Shown here: piece by piece, positions 55,781 through 64,000 of the stretch
How the letters are laid out: each line of letters begins with the position of its first letter
Position numbering within the stretch: the first letter of the stretch is position 1
Origin: Bacillus atrophaeus
GTDB taxonomy: Bacteria; Bacillota; Bacilli; Bacillales; Bacillaceae
DNA length: 64,000 nt
NCBI RefSeq assembly: GCF_001584335.1
Contig: NZ_LSBB01000018.1
Span: 555,506-619,505, forward strand
Direction: 5' to 3'
The notes under the pieces: generated by a model
What the model was told of the DNA's origin: nothing
Database searches by the model: none
What the model saw: the letters and a program-made list of their open reading frames with translations, nothing else
Program-made: the position numbers and the translations under genes

Positions 55781-56744
55781 ATGCAGGCAGTTTGGAATTG
55801 TCCGATTCAGCAGCGGAAGCCTTTGCTTTCTTTGACCAGTAAGAAGCGAGCACTGATCCGGAAAGATTGTGCCAAACACTGAATATCGCGCTGGGAATCG
55901 CTGATAAAGGTGAAAAATGGGCAGTTGCAAGCGCTGCGCCGAGCCCTGAATTTTGCATTCCGACCTCAATGGCAATCGCTTTTTGCGATGGATAATCCAT
56001 CTTTAGCACTTTTGCAGCAAGGAATCCGAGCAAATAGCCGATTCCGTTATGAAGGATGACGACTGAGAAAATCAATAAGCCGGACTGGAGCAGGTTGTCC
56101 CGATTGGCACTGACGACTGCTGAAACGATGGCCACGATTCCGATGACAGATACAAGCGGAAGAGCATGGACTGCTTGTGTAACCTGTTTTTTGAAAAACA
56201 TTTTTACAATCAGGCCTGCTATAATCGGAAACAGGACAGCTTGCAGAATGGAAATAAATAAGGAGCTTGGGGAAACAGGCAGCCACTCCTTGGCGAACAG
56301 CATGATCAGAAGCGGTGTCATGATAGGTGCCAGTAAGGTTGAAATGGTCGTGACAGCCACCGACAGTGCTGTATTCCCTTTAGCCAAAAATGTCATCACA
56401 TTTGATGATGTCCCGCCCGGACAGCAGCCGACCAGAATGACTCCGACCGCAATTTCTGCAGGAAGGCGCAAACCATATGCCAGACCGACTGCAACAAGCG
56501 GCATAATGGTATATTGCGCGATTACACCTATGAGTACATTCAATGGTTTTCTGATCAGCTCCTTAAAGTCATCCGCTTGAAGCGTAAGTCCCATGCCGAA
56601 CATAATGATACCCAGAAAAACCGTAATATAAGAGCTGATCCACATAAACAAAGGCGGAAAAGCAAAACCTAACACAGCAAAGACAATAACCCAAATCCCA
56701 AAGGTCTGCCCCGCAAATTGACTGATCTTTTTGATGCTCTCCAT
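55779..56744 (-). CDS. yocS: bile-acid:sodium symporter-family protein YocS
   Basis: The ATG at 56744 follows GAGGAGAGTGCTT and gives 321 residues, the B. subtilis length; nine extra N-terminal residues are possible. Ten membrane helices of the BASS/SBF family: MFGMGLTLQADDFKELIRKP, GVILVGCCPGGTSSNVMTFLAKGNTALSVAVT (the sodium-binding crossover) and AIEVGMQNSGLGAALATAHFS. Substrate unknown; plant and bacterial relatives carry pantothenate or 2-oxo acids. Confidence 0.9.
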   Translation of the reverse strand: MESIKKISQFAGQTFGIWVIVFAVLGFAFPPLFMWISSYITVFLGIIMFGMGLTLQADDFKELIRKPLNVLIGVIAQYTIMPLVAVGLAYGLRLPAEIAVGVILVGCCPGGTSSNVMTFLAKGNTALSVAVTTISTLLAPIMTPLLIMLFAKEWLPVSPSSLFISILQAVLFPIIAGLIVKMFFKKQVTQAVHALPLVSVIGIVAIVSAVVSANRDNLLQSGLLIFSVVILHNGIGYLLGFLAAKVLKMDYPSQKAIAIEVGMQNSGLGAALATAHFSPLSAIPSAIFSVWHNLSGSVLASYWSKKAKASAAESDNSKLPA

Positions 56745-57004
56745 AAGCACTCTCCTCACAAATAAAATCAATAATGATAGCAGAAAACCTTACAGTTTTT
56801 TTGACATTCTCTTATTATAGTGACTTTTCTGAATAATTCAATATTGAAACTTATTTACCATTATGATAAGAAAACTTTCTTATATACAATAATTATATTA
56901 TGTAAACTGATAGATTATTCGTAAATTCTTTCTTGACTATACAGTACGATATTCTTACAATGAACCTTTATACGTTTAGTAGGAATGAATAAAGGAGTGT
57001 TGGA
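56745..57004. promoter_or_regulatory. yocR promoter region
   Basis: TTGACT at 56933-56938, 17 bp, TACAAT at 56956-56961, a near-consensus sigma-A promoter 43 bp before yocR. The divergent half, toward yocS, is very AT-rich without a clear second promoter. Confidence 0.7.
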
Positions 57005-58342
57005 GTGAAAGACGCTAATCAATGGTCATCAAAGCTGGGATTTATTTTAGCTGCCGCCGGTTCAGCAATTGGACTTGGCGCTATATGGAAGTTTCCATAT
57101 GTAGCGGGTACCAGCGGAGGGGGCGCATTTTTATTAATCTTCATCTTATTTACTATCTTAATCGGACTGCCTTTACTGCTGGCGGAATTTATCATCGGCA
57201 GGAAAACTCAAAAAGATGCCGTTGAATCCTATAAAGCGCTTGCACCGGGAAGCAAGTGGCATTGGATCGGTTATCTTGGGATTGTCACATGTTTTATTCT
57301 ATTATCCTTTTATAGCGTGGTGGGCGGCTGGATATTAATCTACATCATAAAAGGCTTTTCAGGCGGTTTGTCGCTTACTTCAGGGTTTGATACTTTATTT
57401 GCAGATACCATATCAAATCCGTATGCCGCTGTAGGAGGACAATTCCTGTTTATCGTGCTAACCATTTTAGTAGTGGCCAAAGGCGTGAGCAGCGGAATTG
57501 AAAAAGCAAGCCAAGTGTTAATGCCCGCTCTTTTTCTGTTATTTATTATTTTAATGATACGGTCTGTGACGCTTGACGGAGCAATGGAGGGGATCAAGTT
57601 TTTCTTGACGCCTGACTTTCATTCCATTGACGCGAATACAATTCTCTATGCCATGGGCCAGTCCTTTTTCTCTTTAAGCGTTGGGGTCTCCGTTATGGTT
57701 ACGTACAGTGCTTATTTAGCAAAAGAAGAAAATATTATTCAATCCGCTGTATCCGTAACGGTGCTGAATGTACTTGTGGCAATTATGGCGGGGATCGCCA
57801 TTTTTCCGGCAGTATTCTCATTCGGACTGAAACCGGATCAGGGGCCGCAGCTTTTGTTTAACGTGCTGCCGACTGTTTTTAACCAAATGCCGTTTGGTAT
57901 TGTCTTTTTATTATCCTTTTTAATTCTCTTTTTGTTTGCAACCCTTACCTCTGCTTTTTCAATGCTTGAAATTTTGGTGGCGGTGCTTTCAAAAGGAGAT
58001 ACGAAAAAAAGAAAACGGTACGCATGGGCAGGCGGGATCGCCATTTTTGCTGTCGGGGTGCCGTCCGCACTATCATACGGTGTGCTGAGTGACGTTTCTA
58101 TTTTTCACTTATCTATTTTTGACGCTGCCGATTTTCTGGTCAGCAATGTCTTGATGCCCTTTGGCGCACTGATGATTTCGATATTTGTACCTTTGAAAAT
58201 TCCGAAACAGGCGCTTTTTGAGGAGCTGAAGAGCGGATCAAGCATAAAGAAAAAATGGTTTGCCGTCTGGCTTTTACTGATTCGCTATCTTTCTCCTGTA
58301 GCTATTATTATTGTGTTTTTACATGTGATCGGCCTGTTTTAA
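57005..58342 (+). CDS. yocR: neurotransmitter:sodium symporter-family transporter YocR
   Basis: 445 residues, GTG start after AAAGGAGTGTTGGA. LeuT-fold NSS transporter: [36 protein letters not shown] with the unwound helix 1 glycine ([10 protein letters not shown]), [21 protein letters not shown] (helix 6), and [21 protein letters not shown]. It imports an amino acid or similar compound with sodium. The short 11-12-helix form is usual in bacteria. Confidence 0.92.
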   Translation: MKDANQWSSKLGFILAAAGSAIGLGAIWKFPYVAGTSGGGAFLLIFILFTILIGLPLLLAEFIIGRKTQKDAVESYKALAPGSKWHWIGYLGIVTCFILLSFYSVVGGWILIYIIKGFSGGLSLTSGFDTLFADTISNPYAAVGGQFLFIVLTILVVAKGVSSGIEKASQVLMPALFLLFIILMIRSVTLDGAMEGIKFFLTPDFHSIDANTILYAMGQSFFSLSVGVSVMVTYSAYLAKEENIIQSAVSVTVLNVLVAIMAGIAIFPAVFSFGLKPDQGPQLLFNVLPTVFNQMPFGIVFLLSFLILFLFATLTSAFSMLEILVAVLSKGDTKKRKRYAWAGGIAIFAVGVPSALSYGVLSDVSIFHLSIFDAADFLVSNVLMPFGALMISIFVPLKIPKQALFEELKSGSSIKKKWFAVWLLLIRYLSPVAIIIVFLHVIGLF

Positions 58343-58347
58343 ATAGT

Positions 58348-58378
58348 AAAAAAGCCCCCAATCATCGGGGGCTTTTTT
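58348..58378. terminator. bidirectional terminator yocR/sodF
   Basis: AAAGCCCCC/GGGGGCTTT with A- and T-runs. Confidence 0.9.
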
Positions 58379-59222
58379 AATAAAGCTGCCATACTACGTT
58401 TCGCGCTTTTTCGAAACGTTTTTCCGCCTCGCGCCAATCAACGACATTCCACCAGTTATCAACATATTTTGCCCGCTCATTTTTATATTGTAAATAATAG
58501 GCGTGTTCCCATACATCAAGGGGCAGTAAGGGGATGACGTCCCATTGGCTGAAAAGCTGATGCTTTTCAGCAGCTAGGATCTCAAGCCGTCCGGAGCGCG
58601 GCGACCAAACGAGTATGGCCCAGCCGACACCTTCCACTTTTTTAGCCGCTTGTGTGAAGTGCTCTTTGAAGGCAGAATAGCTGCCGAACGACAAATCTAT
58701 CATTTGAAACAATGCTCCGGTAGGGCGCCTTTTTCCGTTCGGATGCATCGAGAACCAAAAAATGCTGTGCAAATAATGTCCCGCTCCATGAAAAGCAAGC
58801 TCTCGTTCCCAGTGGGCGACTAACTCATAGTTTTTCGTTTGTCTTGCTTTCTTTAGCTCCAGTTCTGCTTTATTTAAACCGTCCACATAGCTTTGATGGT
58901 GCTTTGTATGATGAAGTGTCATAATCTCACGAGAAATATAGGGTTCAAGTGCCGAATACTTGTAAGGAAGCTTTGGCAGAACATGCTTTCCAATCGGCAC
59001 GTAGGTCTTTCTTTCGCTTGTTCCGTCTGCCTCTGTTATATCTCTGTATAATGCGGCGGCCTCCCGGTACCATTCTTCTTCTGTCGCTTGTTCATCCTCA
59101 AGCTTATCAAAAACTTTTTTAAATTGAGTCTCAAAATGATTATATTGCCCTCGTTTTTGAACCTGTTCTTTCAAATCCTCACACCAATTGATCATCTCGG
59201 TTTGGTACGTATGGCGTTTCAT
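58377..59222 (-). CDS. sodF: iron-type superoxide dismutase SodF
   Basis: 281 residues. An ~80-residue helical N-terminal extension, then the Fe/Mn-SOD domain. Metal ligands lie in TLHHTKHHQSYVDGLNKAE (first His), HGAGHYLHSIFW (second His), and DVWEHAYYLQY (Asp and last His). The extension is typical of Bacillus SodF. Its ATG overlaps the sqhC stop (ATGA), so it is translated with squalene-hopene-type cyclase, as in B. subtilis. Confidence 0.95.
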   Translation of the reverse strand: MKRHTYQTEMINWCEDLKEQVQKRGQYNHFETQFKKVFDKLEDEQATEEEWYREAAALYRDITEADGTSERKTYVPIGKHVLPKLPYKYSALEPYISREIMTLHHTKHHQSYVDGLNKAELELKKARQTKNYELVAHWERELAFHGAGHYLHSIFWFSMHPNGKRRPTGALFQMIDLSFGSYSAFKEHFTQAAKKVEGVGWAILVWSPRSGRLEILAAEKHQLFSQWDVIPLLPLDVWEHAYYLQYKNERAKYVDNWWNVVDWREAEKRFEKARNVVWQLY

Positions 59223-61108
59223 TTCATCTCCCTCTTTTCAATAGATTTCATATAGCTTGAATAAGCCAGTAAAGAAAAGGCAAAAGGATAGCTGTGATAC
59301 CGATTATAAAACTGTTTTGGCAGTGCGATTCCTGTTGGATAGGCAAGACTCTGCTTATTGTGATTTTCGCTGTTAATAAGAAACTCGAGTCCTTTTGTAA
59401 TAGACGGGTGATCAGGTTCTTCATATTGCAATAAAGCATCTAACGCCCAGGCTGTTTGGGTTACCGTTCCATATCGTAAAGGTACGTACGTTTTGACTTC
59501 GGCGCTTCTGCAGGATTCACCCCAGCCGCCATCATCATGCTGAATTGTTTTCAGCCAATGCACCGCTTTTTTGACAGCAGGGTGAAACGCTTCTGTACCG
59601 CAGGCACGCATTCCTGTTATAGCGGCCCATGTTCCGTAAATATAGCAAACGCCCCATCTGCCGTACCATGATCCGTTATCCTCCTGGTTATCGATGAGCC
59701 AGTTGACGGCTTTTTTTATTTGCCTGTTATCCTGTGTCATACCTGCTTTTTCACCTAAGAAGCGGAGCACGCGTCCGGTTAAGTCGGGTGTCGAAGGATC
59801 AACCGCTGCGTCCTCAGCCGACTCAAGCGGAAGCAGACGGATAAGAGGGTGGTTCACATTTCTTTCGAAGGCAGAGAATCCTCCGTCTTTGTTTTGCATA
59901 GACAATAGCCAGTTCAGCCCCCGATCCCAAGACATAGGAGACAGGGAGCGCGGAATCGCTTGCAATGCGGCTGCGGTATCATCACAATCAGGATTATTGG
60001 TGTTGATTTTTGAAAAGCCCCAGCCGCCGGGTGCAGCGTGCGGATTTTTGACAGACCAATCTGCTTTCTTTTTATGCTGTCTTTCCAACAGAAAGTTTGC
60101 GGCTCCGGTTATCATCAAATCTTTCTCAGGCACATCGCTTTGCTGAAGGGAATAGCTGATTAAAGCGGTGTCCCAAACAGCAGATGTGGAATTCTCTAAA
60201 TAAGGGATGCCGTCACATTCCGTAACCAACGTTTTAACCCCGTTCAAAGCCTGCTGAATGATGGAAGAATGGCGTGACATGCCAAGGGACAGAAGGCTGT
60301 AGATCATAAAAATGGTCGCGCTGGCATAGCTGTACAGGGTCCCGTCTTTTTCTATACGATCAAGCATATAGGTTTTGGCTGTACGAAAGCCAAGCTGATG
60401 TAAAGAAAACGGCACGTTCAGCAGCTGTTTCCAATAGGCCAGAATAGAAGAGAGGTCCCTCTGATCATACGCATCTGTTCTGAGCCATGTGAAAGGATTT
60501 TTAGACATATGCGAATCGAGATATTTGAGAGAGGGGATATTTGGATTTTTCAGAAAGAATCTTTGATTAAGAGTCACGGCCATGGGCACAAAATGAATTC
60601 GCGCGTACGTGCTGAACTGGTAAAAATGAAGCGGAAACGTTGGGGGAATAGCCAAGAGACACAGCGGAAGGTAAAGCGCCGGCCAAGGATAAAGCCCGTT
60701 GGCTGCAAGCATCCATTTTGTCATAAAATGAACATCCTTGAGACCGCCCTGAGAAATAATAAAACGTTCTGCCTGTATCATATGAGGGTCAGACCTCAGA
60801 TAACATCCGGACGCAAGCATTCCGACGTATCCTTGGACAGTGGCTGTCACATTCCCTTTTTCTTCACCGGGATAATTGGTAAACGTTCCATCCGGCCGCT
60901 GTTTTTCCCGTATGCCTTTTGCCAATTTTACAATCAGTTCTTCATTACCCTTTTCTTCAAATGAGGTGAGAAGGAGGATGAAAAATGAATTCGTCATTAT
61001 TGGGCCTTCAAAGCAAAAAGACCATGAACCATCAGCATTTTGCATGTTTTTCAGCTGTGTTATGGTTTTCTTTTGGCAGCGTGCTACCTGCTCCTGAAGT
61101 GTGCTCAT
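59219..61108 (-). CDS. sqhC: sporulenol synthase (tetraprenyl-beta-curcumene cyclase)
   Basis: ATG at 61108 after TGAAGGAGTTGAACGCG gives 629 residues; eight extra residues are possible. Squalene-hopene cyclase family with QW repeats (QNADGSWSFCFEGP, QNKDGGFSAFE, QEDNGSWYGRWGVCYIYG, QHDDGGWGESC). The acid motif, normally DxDDTA, is DCDDTA in NNPDCDDTAAAL. In B. subtilis it cyclises tetraprenyl-beta-curcumene to sporulenol, a sesquarterpene of spores. It is coupled to sodF by ATGA. Confidence 0.94.
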   Translation of the reverse strand: MSTLQEQVARCQKKTITQLKNMQNADGSWSFCFEGPIMTNSFFILLLTSFEEKGNEELIVKLAKGIREKQRPDGTFTNYPGEEKGNVTATVQGYVGMLASGCYLRSDPHMIQAERFIISQGGLKDVHFMTKWMLAANGLYPWPALYLPLCLLAIPPTFPLHFYQFSTYARIHFVPMAVTLNQRFFLKNPNIPSLKYLDSHMSKNPFTWLRTDAYDQRDLSSILAYWKQLLNVPFSLHQLGFRTAKTYMLDRIEKDGTLYSYASATIFMIYSLLSLGMSRHSSIIQQALNGVKTLVTECDGIPYLENSTSAVWDTALISYSLQQSDVPEKDLMITGAANFLLERQHKKKADWSVKNPHAAPGGWGFSKINTNNPDCDDTAAALQAIPRSLSPMSWDRGLNWLLSMQNKDGGFSAFERNVNHPLIRLLPLESAEDAAVDPSTPDLTGRVLRFLGEKAGMTQDNRQIKKAVNWLIDNQEDNGSWYGRWGVCYIYGTWAAITGMRACGTEAFHPAVKKAVHWLKTIQHDDGGWGESCRSAEVKTYVPLRYGTVTQTAWALDALLQYEEPDHPSITKGLEFLINSENHNKQSLAYPTGIALPKQFYNRYHSYPFAFSLLAYSSYMKSIEKREMK

Positions 61109-61174
61109 CGCGTTCAACTCCTTCAGAAGCATATATATTCATGCTCTTTCGACGGCATTACAGAAAGAAAAAAC

Positions 61175-61204
61175 AAAAAAACTGCTGTCAGGGCAGCAGT
61201 TTTT
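61175..61204 (-). terminator. terminator after dhaS
   Basis: ACTGCTG/CAGCAGT arms with T-run on the reverse strand (and A-run on the forward). Confidence 0.85.
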
Positions 61205-61217
61205 CAAAATCTTCTTT

Positions 61218-62705
61218 TTAATCCTCTAAGTTAATCCACACGCTTTTTACTTCCGTGTAATTATTTAAGGCGTATGATCCCATTTCTCTTCCAAGTCCTG
61301 ATTGCTTGTAACCGCCGAATGGGGATGCGGCATCAAACACGTTATAGCAATTCACCCAGACTGTTCCGGCTTGCAGGCGGTCAGCGATATAGTGAGCATG
61401 TTTCAGATTTTCGGTCCACAATCCGGCTGCAAGGCCATATTCGGTATTGTTTGCCCGTTCGATCACTTCATCGACCGTATCGTATGGAATGGCAGTTAAG
61501 ACCGGGCCGAAAATTTCTTCTTTTGCAATTGTCATGCCGTCTTCTACGTCGGTAAATACAGTTGGTGATACAAAATATCCTTCCTCATACGGACAGCTTC
61601 CGCCTGTCACGGCTTTCGCTCCTTCATCCTTGCCTTTTTGAATATAGGAAAGGACACGTTCGTGCTGTTCTTTGCTTACAAGCGGTCCGATTTGTGTATC
61701 TTTGTGCAGGCCTGCACCTTGACGAAGGGATTCCGCATAAGTAACCATCTCACTGACCACTTCATCGTATCGGTCTTTTTGAATAAAGACCCGTGAACCA
61801 GCGCAGCACACTTGGCCTTGGTTAAACATAACACCGTTTAAGGCTCCCGGAATGGCTTTTTTCAAGTTCGCGTCAGGCAAGATGATATTAGGAGACTTTC
61901 CGCCAAGCTCTAATGTTACGCGCTTAATTGACTTTGCGGCTGTTTCCATAATTTTTTTGCCGATTTCAGTGGAACCTGTAAAGGCGATCTTATCCACTTC
62001 TTCATGGTTGGACAGCGCTTCTCCCGCAGTTTCTCCAAATCCGGGAATAATATTAATAACGCCGTCAGGAAAACCGGCTTCATCAATTAATTCAGCCAAG
62101 TATAGCGCCGTAAGCGGCGTTTGCTCAGCGGGCTTTAAGATAATGGTGCATCCTGTCGCAAGCGCAGCGCCCATTTTCCACATGGCCATAAGAAGAGGGA
62201 AGTTCCACGGGATGATTTGACCAACGACTCCGACAGGGTCATGCTTGGTATAATTAAAATAAGAACCCGCAACAGGTATCGTCTGTCCGGTTATTTTAGT
62301 AGACCAGCCGGCATAGTAGCGCATATGCTCTATGGCCAGCGGAATATCTCCGTTTGTTGTTTCGCTTATCGGTTTTCCATTGTCGAGTGTTTCAAGCTGA
62401 GCGAGTTCTGTTTGATGCTCCTCCATCAGGTCAGCCAATTTATACATCAATCTGCTTCTGGAAGCTGCCGGCATCGTGCGCCACTCACCTTGATCAAAGG
62501 CCTTTCTTGCGGCTTTTACAGCTTTATCAACATCCTCGGCTTGTGCTTCGAAGAGTGTCATCAACGTCTCACCGGTTGCCGGATTTGGGGTGACAAAGGT
62601 TGCTCCTGAAGCACTCGGAACAAATTTGCCGTCAATGTACAGTTTTTTGGTCCCTTGTAAAAATGTCTCCAGCCTCTTACTGATTTGCATCGTTAAAGAA
62701 CTCAT
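61218..62705 (-). CDS. dhaS: aldehyde dehydrogenase DhaS
   Basis: The ATG at 62705, with CAGGAGGTTTG before it, gives 495 residues, the B. subtilis length. NAD-dependent aldehyde dehydrogenase: QIIPWNFPLLMAMWKMGAAL (Asn), FTGSTEIGKKI (cofactor loop), LELGGKSPNIILPDA (general-base Glu), FNQGQVCCAGSR (nucleophile Cys) and EEIFGPVL. Oxidises small aldehydes to acids in the cytoplasm. It has its own terminator before sqhC. Confidence 0.95.
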   Translation of the reverse strand: MSSLTMQISKRLETFLQGTKKLYIDGKFVPSASGATFVTPNPATGETLMTLFEAQAEDVDKAVKAARKAFDQGEWRTMPAASRSRLMYKLADLMEEHQTELAQLETLDNGKPISETTNGDIPLAIEHMRYYAGWSTKITGQTIPVAGSYFNYTKHDPVGVVGQIIPWNFPLLMAMWKMGAALATGCTIILKPAEQTPLTALYLAELIDEAGFPDGVINIIPGFGETAGEALSNHEEVDKIAFTGSTEIGKKIMETAAKSIKRVTLELGGKSPNIILPDANLKKAIPGALNGVMFNQGQVCCAGSRVFIQKDRYDEVVSEMVTYAESLRQGAGLHKDTQIGPLVSKEQHERVLSYIQKGKDEGAKAVTGGSCPYEEGYFVSPTVFTDVEDGMTIAKEEIFGPVLTAIPYDTVDEVIERANNTEYGLAAGLWTENLKHAHYIADRLQAGTVWVNCYNVFDAASPFGGYKQSGLGREMGSYALNNYTEVKSVWINLED

Positions 62706-62874
62706 TTGTAACAAACCTCCTGTAATTTGTAATGGTCTGCACTGAGATTCTTGGTGATAGTCGATTCGTTGGTGCGTTGGTTTGGAATGGTTAGACTGCG
62801 AAGTTTGTGATATTAGTAAGCGTATACAATGATTTTATAATAGAGGGTATAGCAAAATCAATGAATAACCATTA

Positions 62875-62904
62875 TTGCATTTGATAAGAGAAAAAAGCTA
62901 CAAT
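62875..62904 (+). promoter_or_regulatory. sigma-A-type promoter of the 67-residue gene
   Basis: TTGCAT at 62875-62880, 18 bp, TACAAT at 62899-62904; 33 bp before the start codon. Confidence 0.55.
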
Positions 62905-62936
62905 GAACATATCGATAAGAAAAAGGAGCTTTTAGA

Positions 62937-63140
62937 ATGATTCATAAAACATGGCTGAAAAAAGAAACAGTGAGAAAAGTAAAATGTGTTCAAACAAATG
63001 CAAAAAAATACATCGTAAACCGCGTTTTAACGCCGGGGAAAGAATATGAAGTGAAAAACGAAACAGAAGAATTCCTGTTTGTCGTAGACAATTCCAATAA
63101 AGTTGGCGGATTCTATAAAGAGTACTTTGAAGAGGTCTGA
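62937..63140 (+). CDS. conserved small protein (YozC-like position)
   Basis: 67 residues, start behind AAAAAGGAGCTTTTAGA. Small beta-barrel pattern: VRKVKCVQTNAKKYIVNRVLTPGKEYEVKNETEEFLFVVDNSNKVGGFYKEYFEEV. The TPGKEYEV...VGGFYKEYF pattern is seen in small Bacillus DUF-type proteins. In B. subtilis a gene of the same size lies beside dhaS; I am not sure enough of the name. Function unknown. Confidence 0.8.
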   Translation: MIHKTWLKKETVRKVKCVQTNAKKYIVNRVLTPGKEYEVKNETEEFLFVVDNSNKVGGFYKEYFEEV

Positions 63141-63209
63141 TTGACTGAATGAATATGCCATGCATCATCCATAATAAAGAATGATCAAAGAAAAAAGGGT
63201 GAATGCATA

Positions 63210-63353
63210 ATGAAAAGACAAGTCAATAACGGAAAAGAAGAAGCAGAGAACTTCCCAGAACAAAAGCATCCTACAGAAGGCGAGGATGTCACAAGGGAAC
63301 AAATTTCAGATACGTATTATGAAGGAACGATTGAAGATACGGATCGGGATTAG
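63210..63353 (+). CDS. small acidic hydrophilic protein, 47 residues
   Basis: ATG behind AAAAAAGGGTGAATGCATA. Reads MKRQVNNGKEEAENFPEQKH then PTEGEDVTREQISDTYYEGT and IEDTDRD. Disordered and acidic, without hydrophobic segments. Ribosome site and terminator frame it well, so it is likely a real gene. Family unknown. Confidence 0.65.
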   Translation: MKRQVNNGKEEAENFPEQKHPTEGEDVTREQISDTYYEGTIEDTDRD

Positions 63354-63361
63354 ATGATCTT

Positions 63362-63393
63362 AAAACCGCAGGCAAAGAACTGCGGTTTTTTTT
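63362..63393 (+). terminator. terminator after the 47-residue gene
   Basis: AACCGCAG/CTGCGGTT plus eight T. Confidence 0.88.
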
Positions 63394-63686
63394 CGTTCAG
63401 ATAAATGGAAAATAAAACCGAATTATCTGAAATAAACGAAATTTTTTAAAAAATAATCTGGAAATGACCCTGAAAAATGAAACTTTCATCTATATCTGCA
63501 CGTACTATGTTATGACAGCAAATAAGCGCGCGGTTTTTAAAATGATCGGATCGGATTTTTAGAAAATGTAATCTATTCGTAATGGTTTAAATGACGTTCA
63601 TGTCGTATTCTTATATAGGGATATAGAACTTATTTTACGTACTGATAATAAAAATAATAGATAAATGCAGGAAGAGGGGTTCTTAA
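63394..63686. other. AT-rich upstream region of the last gene
   Basis: No open frame. Several promoter-like AT stretches precede the start, but none can be assigned with confidence. Confidence 0.4.
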
Positions 63687-64000
63687 TTGGGTATTTTTTC
63701 TGTTAGCAGACCAACTGACGCAAAGAAACTTGAAGCTTTGCTCGTTGAAGGGGAAAGAATAGAATCTATCTACAAGCTCCGGGTTGACCAAATTTGCTTT
63801 ACAAATAAACGAATCATATTTTTTGATAATAAAATGTTCTCCAAAAAGAAAGTGCGTGTATTTCTTCCTTATAAAACGATTGAAAGCTTTGCTATTCAGG
63901 AAGCGGGAATGTTTGACCCCGATACTGGACTTTTGCTGATGACAAGAAGCAAGACCTTCGATTTAGAATTTGCGAAAGACACCGACCTGAGTGAAGTTCA
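63687..64000 (+). CDS. yozO: bacterial PH-domain protein, partial (probably yozO)
   Basis: TTG start after GAAGAGGGGTTCTTAA; 104 residues are visible and the gene runs off the window. Reads GIFSVSRPTDAKKLEALLVE, then GERIESIYKLRVDQICFTNK and RIIFFDNKMFSKKKVRVFLP. This is the bacterial Pleckstrin-homology (YvbH-like) fold. Position next to dhaS matches yozO of B. subtilis. Confidence 0.75.
   Translation, partial: MGIFSVSRPTDAKKLEALLVEGERIESIYKLRVDQICFTNKRIIFFDNKMFSKKKVRVFLPYKTIESFAIQEAGMFDPDTGLLLMTRSKTFDLEFAKDTDLSEV

Noticed and set aside
63585..63623. Sigma-B promoter (GTTTAA ... GGGATA) before the PH-domain gene
   Set aside because: The spacing between the two boxes is 27 bp, about twice that required.

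Overview
This window looks like a chromosomal segment of a Bacillus subtilis-group bacterium. It holds the phy-cge-yod-yoj-odh-yoc stretch in the order I know from B. subtilis 168, and several proteins have exactly the B. subtilis length once starts are placed at ribosome-binding sites (CgeC 101, CgeD 426, CgeE 259, YodR 217, YozE 74, YozD 58, YojO 638, OdhA 944, OdhB 417, XynP 463, XynB 533, XylB 499 residues). The proteins differ enough from strain 168 (phytase especially) to suggest a relative such as the amyloliquefaciens/velezensis or atrophaeus lineage. I cannot settle the species from sequence alone.

Layout. 1-0.5 kb: decayed tyrosine-recombinase fragment. 0.5-6.1 kb: phytase with PhoP-box-like repeats, then the divergent spore-surface genes cgeAB and cgeCDE and a small YjcZ-like protein. 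6.1-12.7 kb: a mother-cell (sigma-E-type promoter) operon yodT-yodS-yodR-yodQ-yodP-kamA-yokU whose enzymes fit a lysine to acetyl-beta-lysine catabolic route. 12.8-20 kb: yozE, yodN, yozD, yodM, yodL, deoD, yodJ, yodI, yodH, ctpA, plus two unnamed small reverse genes. 20-24.5 kb: yodF transporter with a small partner, then the quinone/electrophile stress genes mhqED, yodC and yodB. 24.5-25.2 kb: a structured-RNA candidate and a remnant of a GntP-type permease (the yojA position). 25.2-28.4 kb: yojB, gerT, yojE, a small gene, yojF and bshB2 (bacillithiol synthesis).

28.4-41.5 kb is the distinctive part: an AT-rich island with xylanase xynA, xyloside transporter xynP, beta-xylosidase xynB, regulator xylR, xylose isomerase xylA and xylulokinase xylB, plus decayed small genes. 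It is bounded by inverted ends of an IS1182-type element and by a 28-bp direct repeat of a palindromic terminator, with a truncated IS1182-type transposase at its right end. Removing one repeat and the insert restores a clean bidirectional bshB2/rsbRC terminator, so the island appears to have arrived as a single transposition-like event. Two near-identical xylO operators, and catabolite-response elements, tie its genes into one xylose-induced, glucose-repressed system.

41.6-64 kb returns to the backbone: rsbRC (stressosome), yojI (MATE efflux), a 36-residue membrane peptide, cdaS (c-di-AMP), yojK, cwlS, sodC, yojN-yojO, odhA-odhB (2-oxoglutarate dehydrogenase), yocS, yocR, and the leftward set dhaS, sqhC-sodF (sporulenol synthesis and superoxide dismutase), ending in small genes and a partial PH-domain gene (probably yozO). 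I see no rRNA, tRNA or CRISPR array.
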